Source of the DNA: an uncultured Clostridia bacterium
GTDB taxonomy: Bacteria > Bacillota > Clostridia > Christensenellales > CAG-314
Length of the DNA stretch: 20,074 bases
Assembly: GCA_934203075.1 (NCBI GenBank)
Contig: CAKPYT010000039.1
Coordinates: forward strand, 1-20,074
Direction of reading: 5' to 3'
The notes below the pieces were generated by a model. The model had not been told where the DNA came from and did not search any database. It saw nothing but the letters and a program-made list of their open reading frames with translations. Position numbers and translations under genes: made by a program. Of this stretch, positions 7,740 to 14,987 are shown piece after piece. The stretch's first letter is position 1. Every line of letters begins with the position of its first letter.

Positions 7740-8236
7740 CGGAACTCATTTTAAAAACCCTTCTGGAAGGGCTCGGCCTCGGGGCGTTGCTTGTTCTTGT
7801 CTGTGCCGTCGGAATCCGTAAGGGCGCCGTCGGCATGGTGCACCTCTACAGCCCTGCGGTGCAGGAGCGGTGCGTGCAGATAGGGTTGACGACCCGCAAA
7901 AAAATCAAACGCAATGCTTTGCTTTTCAAGTTGATTTGCTTGCCCGGGTATATCGCCTATGTGTTGGTATGCTTTTATGTGGTCAACGGGGCAAGGGGGG
8001 TCCTTGCCGGATTCTGGCAGTTGGCGGTGATTCTGTCCGTCATGAATTTGGTAGACCGCTTTCTGGTGGACGATTTTTGGGTCGGGCATACGCAGGCGTG
8101 GACAATTCCCGGTACGGAAGACTTAAAACCGTACATCACCGCAAAGGATAGATGCCGTAAATGGTTGTTCGGAACCGTCGGTCTGCTGCTGATTTCCGCA
8201 ATACTGTCGGCAATTCTGCTGTTGCTTTTGCCCTGA
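7736..8236 (+). CDS. Small four-helix membrane protein, unknown
   Basis: This 166-residue protein is not recognised. It has about four hydrophobic segments (residues 5-27, 62-84, 88-108 and 143-166). A conserved-looking polar stretch, NLVDRFLVDDFWVGHTQAW (about 104-122) followed by IPGTEDLKPY, lies between segments three and four; its charged and aromatic residues suggest a functional site at the membrane face. The start ATG overlaps the stop of the reductase gene by four bases (ATGA at 7736-7739), and GGGAGG lies upstream inside that gene. The next gene follows after 20 bases. Its position inside a tightly coupled operon suggests it serves the same process as its neighbours. Confidence 0.75.
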   Translation: MTELILKTLLEGLGLGALLVLVCAVGIRKGAVGMVHLYSPAVQERCVQIGLTTRKKIKRNALLFKLICLPGYIAYVLVCFYVVNGARGVLAGFWQLAVILSVMNLVDRFLVDDFWVGHTQAWTIPGTEDLKPYITAKDRCRKWLFGTVGLLLISAILSAILLLLLP

Positions 8237-8256
8237 GGCAAAAGGGGGAAAGAATC

Positions 8257-9060
8257 ATGTTGTTTGAAACGTTAGGAGAAAAGCAAAACCCGGCCATACT
8301 CTTCTTTCATGCGATGGGGGTAACGGGTGCCAGCAGCACTCCGGTAGCAAAGCACCTGCAAAACAACTACTTTTGCATTCTGCCCACCTCAACCGTATAT
8401 TGCGAGGGGCAAAAATACCTTAGCAAGGCAGAGGAGGTGCGCCAGGTGGAAGAATTCCTGCGCACGCAGGGGGTACAAAAATTGGCGCTGGTCGTGGCGT
8501 CTTCCATCGGTGCGGATTTGGCGATGGCATTCCTCGTTCGTACGGAACTGCCGGTGGAGCACGTCTTTTTCGACGGCGGGCAGTTTGCGCAAATCGGAAA
8601 AGGCACCCGTCGGATCCTGACGCCGTTTCTGTATTTTGCATTAAAAAGTATTTTTCGGAGCAACGGCAGAACGCTGAAAAGAGTCCTGTGGTGCGACGAC
8701 GCTGCCATCCGGCCGTACTTCATTGCGGCGGGGCAAGCACTGCGATACGGTAATTTGCGCCGTCAGCTTTCGGATAGTCTGGAGGACAAGCCGTTCCCGC
8801 CTCTTTCGGAAGAAAAGCAAAAGCAAATCTATTTTGCTTTCGGCAGTCGGGAGGATCACTTCAAATATCGCGAAGCCGTCCGAAAAGCGTATCCCAAGGG
8901 CAATTACCCGGTATGGGAAGGGGGGCGGCATATGGAGTATCAGATCCGGAACCCGCAAGGCTTTGCAGAAATGCTTTGTTCCATCATCGAAAAGAATGCA
9001 CTCCCGAAATTGCCGTCGGTCGTTTTGCAGGCGGAGGATGAAACGAAAAATGAAGGTTAA
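8257..9060 (+). CDS. Alpha/beta hydrolase
   Basis: This 267-residue protein is a second, unrelated-looking alpha/beta hydrolase. Seen directly: LFFHAMG at residues 15-21 (the HG-like oxyanion strand), a nucleophile elbow ASSIG with Ser83 (Ala replaces the first Gly of GxSxG), a possible acid Asp200 in FGSRED, and GGRH with His225. The spacing fits the fold and the family length. There is no signal peptide. The start at ATG 8257 follows AAAGGGGGAAAG by few bases; the frame is open upstream, but that part overlaps the preceding gene. The last four codons overlap the start of the acetyltransferase gene (9050). Substrate unknown; possibly an esterase or thioesterase acting in the same pathway. 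Confidence 0.82.
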   Translation: MLFETLGEKQNPAILFFHAMGVTGASSTPVAKHLQNNYFCILPTSTVYCEGQKYLSKAEEVRQVEEFLRTQGVQKLALVVASSIGADLAMAFLVRTELPVEHVFFDGGQFAQIGKGTRRILTPFLYFALKSIFRSNGRTLKRVLWCDDAAIRPYFIAAGQALRYGNLRRQLSDSLEDKPFPPLSEEKQKQIYFAFGSREDHFKYREAVRKAYPKGNYPVWEGGRHMEYQIRNPQGFAEMLCSIIEKNALPKLPSVVLQAEDETKNEG

Positions 9061-9685
9061 GACGCTGGACGAAGACAGAATCCGGGAAATCGGGCACGCT
9101 TTCGGGTTTTACGATTATGGGGCGGAGCACGGCTTGATCGACGCGTTTCCGAATCGGGATGCCGTATCCGCATTTATCTGCGGCTACGTGCGCATGTCTC
9201 TGCAAAGCGGAATGTTATACGCCACAAGCGAAGAGGGGGAGGGCTACGTCGCCTATCGGCTGCCCGGTCAAAAAGTAAGGCTGAAAGCAGTGTTCTCTTT
9301 GGCAAAGGCGCTGTTCGGTTCCATGAAAATAAAAGAACTGATTCGCTTTGCACGTATCATGTCCAAGGGCGGTTCCGGGTTAAATCGTCGTTTCGATCAA
9401 ATGAAAAAGCCGTACCTTTATGTCGGCCTGGTCTGTGTGCGGGAACCGTATCAAGGGCAGGGGTATATGCGCAAGGTTATGGATCTGGCGTTTGCGGAAG
9501 GCAACCGCCTGGGGGTTCCGGTTTTGCTCGATACCGATGCCAAGTCGAAATGCGATAAATACCTGCACCTCGGCATGGAGCTGGCGGGGACTCGCCGTTT
9601 CGGCGAGCACGGCGTGCTTTACGATTTAATCAAATATCCGGATTCGACGCCATCCGAATCCGAAGCAAACGGAGGTAGAAAATGA
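9050..9685 (+). CDS. GNAT-family N-acetyltransferase
   Basis: This 211-residue protein has the acetyl-CoA-binding motif A of GNAT enzymes near its C-terminal third: YVGLVCVREPYQGQGYMRKV, with the Q-x-x-G-x-G type loop YQGQGYM at residues 134-140. A strand (VPVLLDTD) and a helix with the Y-x-x-x-G element (KYLHLGMELAG) follow, as in the family. The N-terminal 110 residues are less typical. ATG 9050 is chosen because GGAGG (9033-9037) sits 12 bases upstream; ATG 9038 directly abuts that site. The gene overlaps the hydrolase gene before it by 11 bases and the ATC-hydrolase-like gene after it by ATGA. The acceptor is unknown; self-protection by acetylation is one possibility. Confidence 0.82.
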   Translation: MKVKTLDEDRIREIGHAFGFYDYGAEHGLIDAFPNRDAVSAFICGYVRMSLQSGMLYATSEEGEGYVAYRLPGQKVRLKAVFSLAKALFGSMKIKELIRFARIMSKGGSGLNRRFDQMKKPYLYVGLVCVREPYQGQGYMRKVMDLAFAEGNRLGVPVLLDTDAKSKCDKYLHLGMELAGTRRFGEHGVLYDLIKYPDSTPSESEANGGRK

Positions 9686-10344
9686 AGTATTCGGGGATGC
9701 CTATGGGCATGTGGGTATTGTTTCACAAATCCTTTCAGAAACAGTTGACGGGGGTGTTCGGCTATTCGGCAAAAGAGGCAAAAGCAATCCGCAAAAAGGC
9801 AAAGCCGAAATACAAAAGCATCCTTCGGGATCTGCCGGAATTCGAAAAAGAAGACCGCTTCCGGATGAACATCGTCAATGCGGCGATGCTCGGAGCGTTT
9901 ATCCTTTCCATGCCGACCCGTCCGGAGGTGGAGCGGCTGACGGTTTATTACGCATCGGCCATGATGACCAAACCGATGAAATGGTTCTGCCGCAAGAGCG
10001 GAAAAAGCAAATTTACCGCAAAAGATATTGCAGGGATGCAGGCTACGGCTGCGCTTCGTGCTGCCGACCGCAACCCGTACTCCTGGAATATGGATTTTTA
10101 CGAATATCCGGACGGCAGCGGTTACGAGGGGAGGTTTACCAAGTGCGGCATCTGCGTTTTAATGCAAAAACTCGGCTTGTACGATCTTACGCCCGCCCTG
10201 TGCCATTTGGATTACACCATGAGCGAAGCGGGCGGCGCAACGGAATTTGTGCGCGAGTACACTCTGGCCTCCGGCGGACCGTACTGCGATTGCGGGTACA
10301 AGCGTAAAAAACAAGAAGAGAAAAAACAGAAGGAGAAGATATGA
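9682..10344 (+). CDS. ATC-hydrolase-like protein 2
   Basis: This 220-residue protein is a second member of the L-2-amino-thiazoline-4-carboxylic acid hydrolase-like family. The hallmark C-terminal pattern aligns with the first copy: TKCGICVLMQKLGL (Cys145, Cys148), TPALCHLDY (Cys164, Asp167), and ASGGPYCDCGY (Cys192, Asp193, Cys194). The N-terminal half differs strongly from copy 1, so this is old divergence and not a recent duplication. The tail is lysine- and glutamate-rich. The start overlaps the acetyltransferase stop (ATGA at 9682-9685), and its own stop overlaps the next start (10341-10344), so it is translationally coupled on both sides. Activity on ATC itself is unproven. Confidence 0.78.
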   Translation: MKYSGMPMGMWVLFHKSFQKQLTGVFGYSAKEAKAIRKKAKPKYKSILRDLPEFEKEDRFRMNIVNAAMLGAFILSMPTRPEVERLTVYYASAMMTKPMKWFCRKSGKSKFTAKDIAGMQATAALRAADRNPYSWNMDFYEYPDGSGYEGRFTKCGICVLMQKLGLYDLTPALCHLDYTMSEAGGATEFVREYTLASGGPYCDCGYKRKKQEEKKQKEKI

Positions 10345-11057
10345 GCGAATTTAACGACATCGGAATTTCTCGGCAGCTCGATTTGCCGCGCATCAAAAAG
10401 CTGTTAACCATCGGGTTAATTGCTTCCTTGTTTCATTTTGCAGGGGATATGATCCTCGGATATGGTGTAGAGGAGGATTCTCTCACAGGGTTGTTACGAA
10501 TCCTTTCGGCCTATACCGGCACGTCGGACGGCGGCATTTTTGCCGCGGCTCTCTTGGGGCTGGTCGGCATGGTGCTGGAAGGGCTCGCCTGTTTCGGAAT
10601 CTATCGGTTGATTGTTCCGTTTTCCCCGAGGTACGCCCATCGTTATCGCGCCGGAATTTTCGGGTATCTGATGTTCGGGGCATGCGGTTTTCATGTGCCT
10701 GTTTGTGCGTTGGTCTTTTTGAGGAAGCACGGCCTGGCGTCGGAGCAGCTTCTGCAGTATGCGGCATACTTTCTTTTGCCTGCGTTCGTCCTGTTCTGGA
10801 TTTTCTTTTTGGTGCTTTCTGTTTCGCAGATCCAAGCGTTTGCCAAGGAACAGACGCCTTGCCCGAAGTGGTGCTGGATTTTTTCCATGCCGGTCGGCAT
10901 GGCATTGTGCATGATTCTGTGGGCGTTCGGCAATGTACCTTTCATCAATGCACTTGCCTGCGCATGGATTGCGTTCGGAAACCTTTGGATGTTCGGCGGC
11001 TTGCTTGCCGTGGTGCTGAAGGCAGAAAAAATAAATGCCTTGCGTCTCTCTGCCTGA
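10341..11057 (+). CDS. Multi-pass membrane protein, DUF6796-like
   Basis: This 238-residue protein has about six membrane segments. Its features match what I recall of the DUF6796 family: HFAGDMILGYG in the first helix (Gly35, Asp36), YTGTSDGGIFAAALLGLVGM (58-77), EGLACFGIYRL, and FGACGFHVPVCA with His118. No function is known for the family. AAGGAGA lies 6 bases before the ATG, which overlaps the preceding stop (ATGA). It is the last gene of the cluster; a long hairpin follows about 110 bases downstream. Its pairing with an ATC-hydrolase-like gene repeats the pairing at 5011-6669 with the gene order reversed, which suggests a functional partnership between the two families. Confidence 0.82.
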   Translation: MSEFNDIGISRQLDLPRIKKLLTIGLIASLFHFAGDMILGYGVEEDSLTGLLRILSAYTGTSDGGIFAAALLGLVGMVLEGLACFGIYRLIVPFSPRYAHRYRAGIFGYLMFGACGFHVPVCALVFLRKHGLASEQLLQYAAYFLLPAFVLFWIFFLVLSVSQIQAFAKEQTPCPKWCWIFSMPVGMALCMILWAFGNVPFINALACAWIAFGNLWMFGGLLAVVLKAEKINALRLSA

Positions 11058-11169
11058 GAACGCGCGTTGTCGCAAATTTTAACGTGCGGCAACAGAGAGA
11101 GCATCGGTGCAGCCTTTCGGCGAAACAAGCGTCAAAAATAAAATCCGCAAAAAGGTTCTGATTCTATCA

Positions 11170-11214
11170 AAAAGCAGTGAGGGGAAACGGTTTTCGTTTT
11201 CCCTCACTGCTTTT
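11170..11214 (+). terminator. Long hairpin ending the nine-gene cluster
   Basis: Arms 11170-11189 and 11195-11214 pair over 20 bp with a single G-T wobble around the 5-base loop GTTTT. The left arm starts with AAAA and the right arm ends with TTTT, so it can terminate transcription in both directions, although the T-run is short. It is unusually long for a simple terminator. Confidence 0.75.
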
Positions 11215-11266
11215 GGGGGATTCTTGCGGCTTTGCTGTTTTTTTGGTAAAAGAGGGGAACGGGTTC

Positions 11267-11611
11267 CGTGTGTCCGGTTCCGCCCGTCTTGCCGGGATCG
11301 ACGAGAGTATCTGCGCTCTTCCGGACGGATACCAAAAGCCCTGCACGGACGGAATGTTTTCACAGGGGGAGTGGCAGCTGCTGTCTATCGCACGTGCTGT
11401 GGCAGCGAACCCGTCCGTCTTGCTTCTGTATGAAATCACCGCGAATCTGGACGCGCAGACCGAGGCCCGTGTGCGCAACGCTTTGTGTCGTGCTTCCGCG
11501 GGCAGAACCGTACTTTCGATTTCGCACCGCATTTATGAAAGTCTTGGCGGCAGAATTCTGAAAATTCAGTCTCCGTCAGAACCTTCCCGGAAGGACGCCT
11601 CGTGCATCTGA
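11267..11611 (+). pseudogene. Remnant of an ABC exporter ATPase domain
   Basis: The last 110 or so codons read as the C-terminal part of an ABC-type nucleotide-binding domain: ALPDGYQKPC, the signature region FSQGEWQLLSIARAVAANPS, Walker B VLLLYEITANLD, and the H-loop SISHR. The transmembrane domain, Walker A and Q-loop are missing. In Walker B the invariant Asp before Glu is Tyr (codon TAT at 11429-11431, one base from GAT), which would abolish normal magnesium binding. Upstream codons in this frame run into the hairpin at 11170-11214 and look non-coding. I conclude it is a decayed fragment of an exporter half, possibly once part of the efflux region to the right. Confidence 0.8.
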
Positions 11612-11635
11612 TTTTTCTCACGGGAAGTTAAATAC

Positions 11636-11665
11636 TTGACGAACCGAACGGTCGGTAGGTATAAT
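11636..11665 (+). promoter_or_regulatory. Promoter of the second TetR gene with internal operator
   Basis: TTGACG (11636-11641) and TATAAT (11660-11665) are 18 bases apart. Between them lies ACCGA (11643-11647), ACGG, TCGGT (11652-11656), a short palindrome of the ACCGNNCGGT kind often bound by TetR-family repressors. Bound regulator would block the polymerase, so autorepression is inferred. Confidence 0.75.
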
Positions 11666-11703
11666 ACGATCACAACGCAGAAACAGCAAAGGGGAGGTTC
11701 ATT

Positions 11704-12330
11704 GTGGAAAGAGGAAGCACCAAACAAGAAATATTAAAAGCGGCCCTGGATTTGTTTTCGGTGCAGGGCTATGAGGCGACTTCCGTTTCTCAGATTGCGG
11801 ACGCGGTAGGGATTCGTAAGGCAACAATGTACAGTCACTACGCCGGCAAACAGGAAATTCTGGATGCTCTGATCCAAACTACTTTGGAGCAATATCGCAA
11901 GCATTCCGTTTTTGTGCAGGCGAATTGGGAGGATCCTTCCTTTCAAAAGGAAAAACAAAACTTCACGTCGGATCAGGCCTGGCAGATCATTTCCGGGCAG
12001 ATCCGCTACATTCTTCACGATCCGCTGATTTATAAATCCCGCAAAATGCTGACGATCGAGCAATTCCGGACTCCTGAATTAAAAGCTTTGCAGACGCAGC
12101 AGAACTATACCAACGTGATGCACTATTTCACGGGGCTGATTGCGTTTTTGATTCGGCAAGGAAAACTGGCGGGGAATGACGCGGAGGTTCTGGCGGCACA
12201 ACTTTGCCTGCCGATTTCCGTCTGGATTAACCTCTGCGATCGCGAGCCGGAGCGGGAAGAAGAAATCATGCATTTGATCGAACGGCACGTGCGACAGTTT
12301 TTTCAAACAAACGGTGTCGGCTCTTTGTAG
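11704..12330 (+). CDS. TetR-family transcriptional regulator
   Basis: This 208-residue protein has a clear N-terminal TetR DNA-binding domain: KQEILKAALDLFSVQGYEAT, then TSVSQIADAVGIRKATMYSH at about residues 26-45, and YAGKQEIL. The C-terminal part is the ligand-binding region. Start GTG 11704 follows GGGGAGG (11691-11697) by six bases. It probably controls its own promoter through the palindrome between the -35 and -10 boxes, and possibly the ABC exporter at 13170-15383, where a near copy of the element occurs. Sitting just ahead of an acetyltransferase and an exporter, it resembles drug-responsive efflux regulators. The ligand is unknown. Confidence 0.9.
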   Translation: MERGSTKQEILKAALDLFSVQGYEATSVSQIADAVGIRKATMYSHYAGKQEILDALIQTTLEQYRKHSVFVQANWEDPSFQKEKQNFTSDQAWQIISGQIRYILHDPLIYKSRKMLTIEQFRTPELKALQTQQNYTNVMHYFTGLIAFLIRQGKLAGNDAEVLAAQLCLPISVWINLCDREPEREEEIMHLIERHVRQFFQTNGVGSL

Positions 12331-12477
12331 GGAAACGCGGTCTGTCGGAGGGTCTTTTGCGAAAGGGCAGGCTTGTATCGAACACTGCGGACAAGTTTCT
12401 TTGCCGCAGAGCCAAAGGGGCTACTCGCTCCGGCAAAAAGAAAAATCGCAGGGACGACGGTCGAATAAGGAAAAAAG

Positions 12478-13023
12478 ATGAAGTACAATAAAAAAATCAT
12501 TGTGAAAAACGGTACGGAAGTTACCCTCCGAAACGGGGAACCGACGGACGGCAAAGCCTTACTGGAAATTTTTCGTCTCACGCATGAGGAGACGGATTAT
12601 CTGCTGTCTTATCCGGAGGAGAGTTTCGCCACAGAGGAAAAAGAAAGTCTCTACCTTGCACGCAAGGCCGATAGCCCGCGGGAAGTGGAATTATTCGCTT
12701 CGGTCAATGGCCGGATTGTCGGCATTGCCGGGGTCGATGCCGTCGGGGAAAAAGCAAAAGTCCGGCATCGTGCCGAATTCGGCATCAGTGTCATTCGGGA
12801 ATACTGGGGGCTCGGTATCGGAAGGGCTCTGGCGGAAGCATGCATCGAATGCGCAAGAAGTGCCGGATTCCTGCAATTGGAGTTGATCGTAGTGGCGGAT
12901 AACGCCCGGGCGCTGGCATTGTATCGGAGTTTGGGCTACGTCGAATACGGCAGAAATCCGAAAGGTTTTCGTTCCCGCACGTCCGGCTTCCAGGAAGTCG
13001 TTCTGATGCGGTTAGAATTGTAA
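12478..13023 (+). CDS. GNAT-family N-acetyltransferase
   Basis: This 181-residue protein is a standard-length GNAT acetyltransferase. Motif A is clear: EFGISVIREYWGLGIGRALA with the acetyl-CoA loop WGLGIG at about residues 109-114. It is followed by the strand LQLELIVVADNARALALYRS and LGYVEYG, the classical end of RimI- or SpeG-like members. The N-terminus reads as a beta-strand start (VTLRNGEPTDGKALLEIF). The ribosome site is weak (AAGGAAAAAAG right before ATG). It lies 147 bases after the TetR gene and 146 before the ABC ATPase gene, with no clear terminator in either gap. A role in modifying an antibiotic, a metabolite or a protein is possible; the acceptor cannot be told. Confidence 0.85.
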   Translation: MKYNKKIIVKNGTEVTLRNGEPTDGKALLEIFRLTHEETDYLLSYPEESFATEEKESLYLARKADSPREVELFASVNGRIVGIAGVDAVGEKAKVRHRAEFGISVIREYWGLGIGRALAEACIECARSAGFLQLELIVVADNARALALYRSLGYVEYGRNPKGFRSRTSGFQEVVLMRLEL

Positions 13024-13102
13024 TGCCCGGTATCGTTCGGCGTTAAAAACAAAAAACGTCGTCAATCTGCCCGATCGGCAGAAGGGGGAAAGAGCAGGGC
13101 TC

Positions 13103-13137
13103 CGTCCGGTTCGTCGTTTTTCGGCAGACCCGAACGG
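13103..13137. promoter_or_regulatory. Possible second operator upstream of the ABC exporter
   Basis: Read on the minus strand, the bases around 13103-13115 give ACGAACCGGACGG, which differs by one base from ACGAACCGAACGG in the TetR promoter (11639-11651). A second partial match, CCGAACGG, is at 13130-13137 on the plus strand. No clear -35/-10 pair was found here. Recognition by the same regulator is inferred from similarity only. Confidence 0.35.
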
Positions 13138-13169
13138 AAAGTGCCTCAGAGGAGAAAGGAGGGTATCGC

Positions 13170-14096
13170 ATGAGCGATCTCAAAAACGATATTATAAAAA
13201 TAGACCATCTGAACAAAAGTTTCGGAAGCGTCAGGGCCGTTCAGGATTTAAGTTTTCGCGTAAAGGAGGGGGAGTTGTTCGCCTTCCTCGGGGTAAACGG
13301 TGCGGGGAAATCCACTACCATCAACATTCTGTGCGGGCAACTCTCCAAGGACGGTGGAACCATCGAAATCGACGGAACCGATCCGGATCGGGATCCGGAC
13401 CGCATCAAGCGGGATTTGGGCGTCGTTTTTCAGAATTCCGTGCTGGACGGGGCTCTGAGCGTGCGGGATAATCTGCAAAGCAGAGCGGCATTGTACGGCA
13501 TAACGGGGGCAGAGTTTACCCGGCGCCTGGCGGAATTGGCAGAACTTTTGAATTTCGAAAACATCCTGAATCGCCCCGTCGGGAAACTTTCGGGCGGGCA
13601 GCGCAGACGCATCGATATTGCACGAGCATTGTTCCATCACCCCAAAATTCTGATTTTCGACGAACCCACCACCGGGCTGGATCCGCAAACAAGGCAGCTG
13701 CTGTGGAACGTCGTTACCGACCTTCGGCGAAAAGAAGGGCTGACGGTGTTTCTGACCACACACTATATGGAGGAAGCAGCGGATGCCGACTACGTAGTGA
13801 TTCTGGACAGCGGCAGAATCGTAGGGGAAGGCACGCCGCTGGAGTTAAAAAACGCCTATGCCGGGGATTACGTAACGCTCTACGGTGTGACAGAATCGGT
13901 GGTGAAAGGCCTCGGTCTTGCCGCCTCTCCCGTGCGGGACGGCTGGCGGATGGAAGTTTCGAGCACCAAAGAAGCCACCGGCCTGATTTTGAAAAATCCG
14001 GAGATTTTCACGGATTATGAAATCACAAAGGGCAAGATGGACGACGTATTTCTGGCTGTCACAGGGAAAAAACTGAACGGAGGCGAAGAAAAATGA
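13170..14096 (+). CDS. ABC exporter ATP-binding protein (DrrA-like)
   Basis: This 308-residue ATPase powers an ABC-2 type exporter from the cytoplasmic face. All motifs are intact: Walker A GVNGAGKST (41-49), Q-loop VFQNS (Gln88), signature LSGGQRRR (140-147), Walker B ILIFDEP (Asp164, Glu165), D-loop GLDP, and the H-loop TTHYMEEA (His198). The C-terminal 80 residues after the catalytic domain fit the extension found in DrrA-type drug and polyketide exporters. AAAGGAGGG lies just upstream of ATG 13170. Its stop overlaps the permease start (ATGA at 14093-14096), so the two proteins are made together. Substrates in this class include antibiotics and lipophilic compounds. Confidence 0.93.
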   Translation: MSDLKNDIIKIDHLNKSFGSVRAVQDLSFRVKEGELFAFLGVNGAGKSTTINILCGQLSKDGGTIEIDGTDPDRDPDRIKRDLGVVFQNSVLDGALSVRDNLQSRAALYGITGAEFTRRLAELAELLNFENILNRPVGKLSGGQRRRIDIARALFHHPKILIFDEPTTGLDPQTRQLLWNVVTDLRRKEGLTVFLTTHYMEEAADADYVVILDSGRIVGEGTPLELKNAYAGDYVTLYGVTESVVKGLGLAASPVRDGWRMEVSSTKEATGLILKNPEIFTDYEITKGKMDDVFLAVTGKKLNGGEEK

Positions 14097-14986
14097 CCGG
14101 ACTCTGGGCGCTGATCAAGCGCAATTGCAAATTGTTTTTTAAAGATAAGGGAATGTTTCTGGCTTCCCTCATTGCACCGTTTATTCTGTTGGTGCTGTAT
14201 GCAACGTTTTTGGCCAAAATCTATCGGGATTCGTTCACTTCCGCCATGCCGGACGGGTTCACGGTGGAAGAAGCGCTGATCAACGCAACGGTAGGCGGAC
14301 AATTGGTTTCTTCGCTGATGGCAGTTTGCTGCGTCACGGTGGCCTGCTTCACCAACCTTCTGATGGTGCAGGATCGCAGCAGCGGCGCCGTGCGGGATCT
14401 CACCATGGCCCCGTTGAAACAATCCACGCTGGCGCTTAGTTATTTTGTGGCTAGCGCACTGTCTACCTTGTTGGTATGCTTTGCGGCCCTTGGCATTTGC
14501 CTGGTGTATCTGGCTGTCACCGGCTGGTATTTAACTTTTGCGGACGTGCTGTTGATGTGTCTGGACGTTGTGATTCTCGTGTTGTTCGGCACGGCTTTGT
14601 CCTCCCTCATCAATTGTAACCTCTCCACCGGCGGGCAGGCTTCCGCCGTCGGCACGATCGTCGGTACGAGCTACGGCTTTATCTGCGGGGCATATATGCC
14701 GATTTCCAATTTCGGCGCAGGCCTGCAAAAGGTATTGTCGTTTTTCCCCGGCACGTATGGAACGTCCCTGTTTCATAATCATGCCTTAAACGGAGTCTAT
14801 GCGGAAATGACCCGCATCGGGTTTCCGTCAGAGGTGATAGAGGGAATTAAGGATTCGATCGATTGCAATCTCTATTTTTTCGGTACCAAAGTCAGCATCG
14901 GCGCGATGTACGTCGTGATGATCGTTACCGTTGCCTTGCTGGTCGGCGGGTATATTTTGTTGAATCGATTCCGCAAAAAGGTGTAA
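14093..14986 (+). CDS. ABC-2 type permease
   Basis: This 297-residue membrane protein is the partner of the preceding ATPase. It has about six transmembrane segments (roughly residues 22-42, 68-92, 112-142, 150-172, 182-200 and 272-292) and the ABC-2 family layout: a basic cytoplasmic N-terminus, two extracytoplasmic loops, and a cytoplasmic DRSSGAVRDL stretch (about 103-112) that resembles the coupling helix contacting the ATPase. The large outer loop between the last two segments ends near YFFGTKVS. It likely forms a dimer with two ATPase subunits. Translation is coupled to the ATPase gene, and the next gene starts two bases after the stop codon. Confidence 0.9.
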   Translation: MTGLWALIKRNCKLFFKDKGMFLASLIAPFILLVLYATFLAKIYRDSFTSAMPDGFTVEEALINATVGGQLVSSLMAVCCVTVACFTNLLMVQDRSSGAVRDLTMAPLKQSTLALSYFVASALSTLLVCFAALGICLVYLAVTGWYLTFADVLLMCLDVVILVLFGTALSSLINCNLSTGGQASAVGTIVGTSYGFICGAYMPISNFGAGLQKVLSFFPGTYGTSLFHNHALNGVYAEMTRIGFPSEVIEGIKDSIDCNLYFFGTKVSIGAMYVVMIVTVALLVGGYILLNRFRKKV

Positions 14987-14987
14987 C

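Noticed and set aside
13065..13082. Small hairpin CTGCC-CGATC-GGCAG before the ABC ATPase gene
   Set aside because: Only 5 bp and no T-run; not a terminator.
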